This document shows, piece after piece, positions 62,897-64,000 of a stretch of DNA of 64,000 nucleotides. Both the position numbers and the translations under genes were made by a program. The stretch is from contig NC_022576.1 of NCBI RefSeq assembly GCF_000477435.1, positions 1,178,001 through 1,242,000 on the forward strand, written 5' to 3'. Numbering within the stretch: position 1 is the first letter of the stretch; every line of letters begins with the position of its first letter. Source of the stretch: Candidatus Symbiobacter mobilis CR (lineage in GTDB: Bacteria; Pseudomonadota; Gammaproteobacteria; Burkholderiales; Burkholderiaceae_C). Under the pieces are notes generated by a model. It had not been told where the DNA came from and did no database searches. It was given only the letters and a program-made list of their open reading frames with translations.

Positions 62897-64000
62897 TTAC
62901 ACCTCTACCACCTCCACCCTCTCCCCATCGCTCAACATCAACCAGCTATGCAGCTTCGCCATCGCCGCTATCTCCGGCAACGCACGGTATGCGGCAATTT
63001 GTTCCAGCCCTTCTTGTCTCTTGGCTGCCCATCTCGCTTCGCCTTCTTGCTTCTTGGCGTATTTCAATTCGATCAAATGTTGCCCAGCCAGCTCAAATGG
63101 GCTACGTTCCCACAGCAATACATCGGGGTAGCGGCGGTTCACTTCCGGTTCGCTTTGTAAACGCCATACGGAAGTTTGAAATAACAGCGTTACCAAGATG
63201 ACTTTGAGGTGCTTTTCGTCCATCCTCATGCTGTCCCGGTTCGATAGGTGTTGTAGCACCCGTTCCAACTGGGAACGCAACGGTTCGATGTCATTGGCGC
63301 GGTACAAAGCGCGCAGGGCATTGCGCACTTCCCAGATCGGAAGATCAACGTGATTGCGTTGCTCCAATTCCACAAGAAAATACTGAAAGTACAACTCGCG
63401 AATTACATGATTCGGGATTGCATAGCGCATATCGTTCCCATCTCCCCCGGAAAGAGACGCAAAGCCCACATACGCCAGCAGGCTAATGAAGTCATCCCGC
63501 CCAAAGGTTTTATCCAAGTCAAATCGGCGCTGCTGCTGGGCTATCACTTCGCCATCGGTAACCAGTGCTTCTAGCACGCGATAGTTGTCTTCACGGTCTC
63601 CAATCGCAAATAATGCCATCAGCTTGCTGTAGTCGGATGCAATGTTTTCATCGAGCATTCGATCCGGGTATGCGCAATTCTTGTGGTCAAAGTTGTCCGC
63701 AAAATACAGCACCATATCGGAGTTATAGATGGCGTGGCCTCTACGGTGAAACCGGTACCCGTTGTACCAGTGGGTCACGTCTTCCATCACCGTCTCGGCA
63801 TCCAGCTTGCATCCCTCTACCAAGGGCCGAATCAGTGAGAACGTCTCTTCGCGGGTAAAGCCGAGAATGTCGTGGAAATCTTCCTCGAATGTCAAGTTCT
63901 TGGCGATGTTGAACCCACTCGTCAAGCTATCGAGCATGATGGCCGTAACGCCGGTAATAAAAAACCGGTCAATGGTTCCCGCTTGCGTTGCAGACTTGAT
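62897..64000 (-). CDS. AAA-ATPase-like / DUF1703 PD-(D/E)XK nuclease-family protein, 5' part beyond the window
   Basis: 368 residues visible; the frame is open to the window edge. The N-terminal visible part contains D-R-F-F-I-T-G-V-T-A-I-M-L-D-S-L-T-S-G-F-N-I, the end of the AAA-ATPase-like domain with its W-Y-N-G-Y-R-F segment. The C-terminal DUF1703 nuclease-like domain has P-D-V-L-L and the E-x-K motif in L-I-E-L-K-Y-A-K-K. The family is common in Bacteroidetes and some betaproteobacteria, often as scattered accessory genes of unknown function. The P-loop would lie outside the window. Confidence 0.88.
   Translation of the reverse strand: MKSATQAGTIDRFFITGVTAIMLDSLTSGFNIAKNLTFEEDFHDILGFTREETFSLIRPLVEGCKLDAETVMEDVTHWYNGYRFHRRGHAIYNSDMVLYFADNFDHKNCAYPDRMLDENIASDYSKLMALFAIGDREDNYRVLEALVTDGEVIAQQQRRFDLDKTFGRDDFISLLAYVGFASLSGGDGNDMRYAIPNHVIRELYFQYFLVELEQRNHVDLPIWEVRNALRALYRANDIEPLRSQLERVLQHLSNRDSMRMDEKHLKVILVTLLFQTSVWRLQSEPEVNRRYPDVLLWERSPFELAGQHLIELKYAKKQEGEARWAAKRQEGLEQIAAYRALPEIAAMAKLHSWLMLSDGERVEVVEV

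Overview
The window is GC-rich DNA from a betaproteobacterium, most likely Burkholderiales and close to Comamonadaceae. Evidence for this is the family content and gene order: ygfZ beside mltG-tmk-holB, accB-accC-prmA-DUF3426, pilG-pilH-pilI-pilJ-chpA, and a tRNA-Ile(CAU) carrying an Azoarcus-type group I intron. Assignment below order level is inference. No CRISPR array, rRNA or intact transposon was seen. About 50 protein genes account for most of the sequence.

Layout. 1-13.5 kb is mostly housekeeping: a candidate rhodoquinone-forming enzyme (rquA), the heat-shock repressor hrcA, the intron-bearing tRNA, a SlyB-type lipoprotein, a zinc importer (znuC-znuB-znuA) behind a small coupled membrane ORF, a DsbC-like protein, the BepA-type metalloprotease, a lone gspC, the holB-tmk-mltG operon, ygfZ and a family-6 DNA glycosylase. 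13.5-16.2 kb looks accessory: a RhuM gene with short tandem repeats, and a periplasmic-binding sensor gene that stops just after its membrane segment. ppiD and nth follow.

18.9-27.2 kb (all minus strand) is the most unusual part. Five PilM/PilN/PilO/PilP/secretin-like genes, four of them joined by 4-base stop/start overlaps, sit between two large exported proteins. One carries two DUF1566 domains, the other a CAP domain. Both end in two copies of the same roughly 90-115 residue Trp-rich module (W-N-L-G ... G-F-W-V/I-N). I read this as a specialised type II secretion or type IV pilus-like surface system with its own cargo or adhesins. No ATPase, platform protein or pseudopilin gene is present here.

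27.7-40.4 kb holds rpoD with a long N-terminal extension, a 145-base palindromic element touching the chpA stop codon, and the complete Pil-Chp chemosensory operon for twitching. 40.6-50.2 kb holds hemL; a signalling trio (RbsB-type binding lipoprotein, hybrid histidine kinase, REC-PAS-GGDEF-EAL protein) laid out like LuxP/LuxQ but with a c-di-GMP output; metY; and rlmJ. 50.2-55.3 kb holds an NlpC/P60 hydrolase, a DUF3426 protein, prmA, accC and accB. 55.3-64 kb holds mpl, three small exported proteins, transaldolase, a terminator, pgi, a HAD phosphatase, miaA, an orphan Phd antitoxin with a possible PIN remnant, and the 3' part of a DUF1703 ATPase/nuclease gene that runs off the window.

Three genes (hrcA, mpl, tal) lack a Shine-Dalgarno sequence and have a -10-like hexamer ending exactly six bases before the ATG, which suggests leaderless transcripts.
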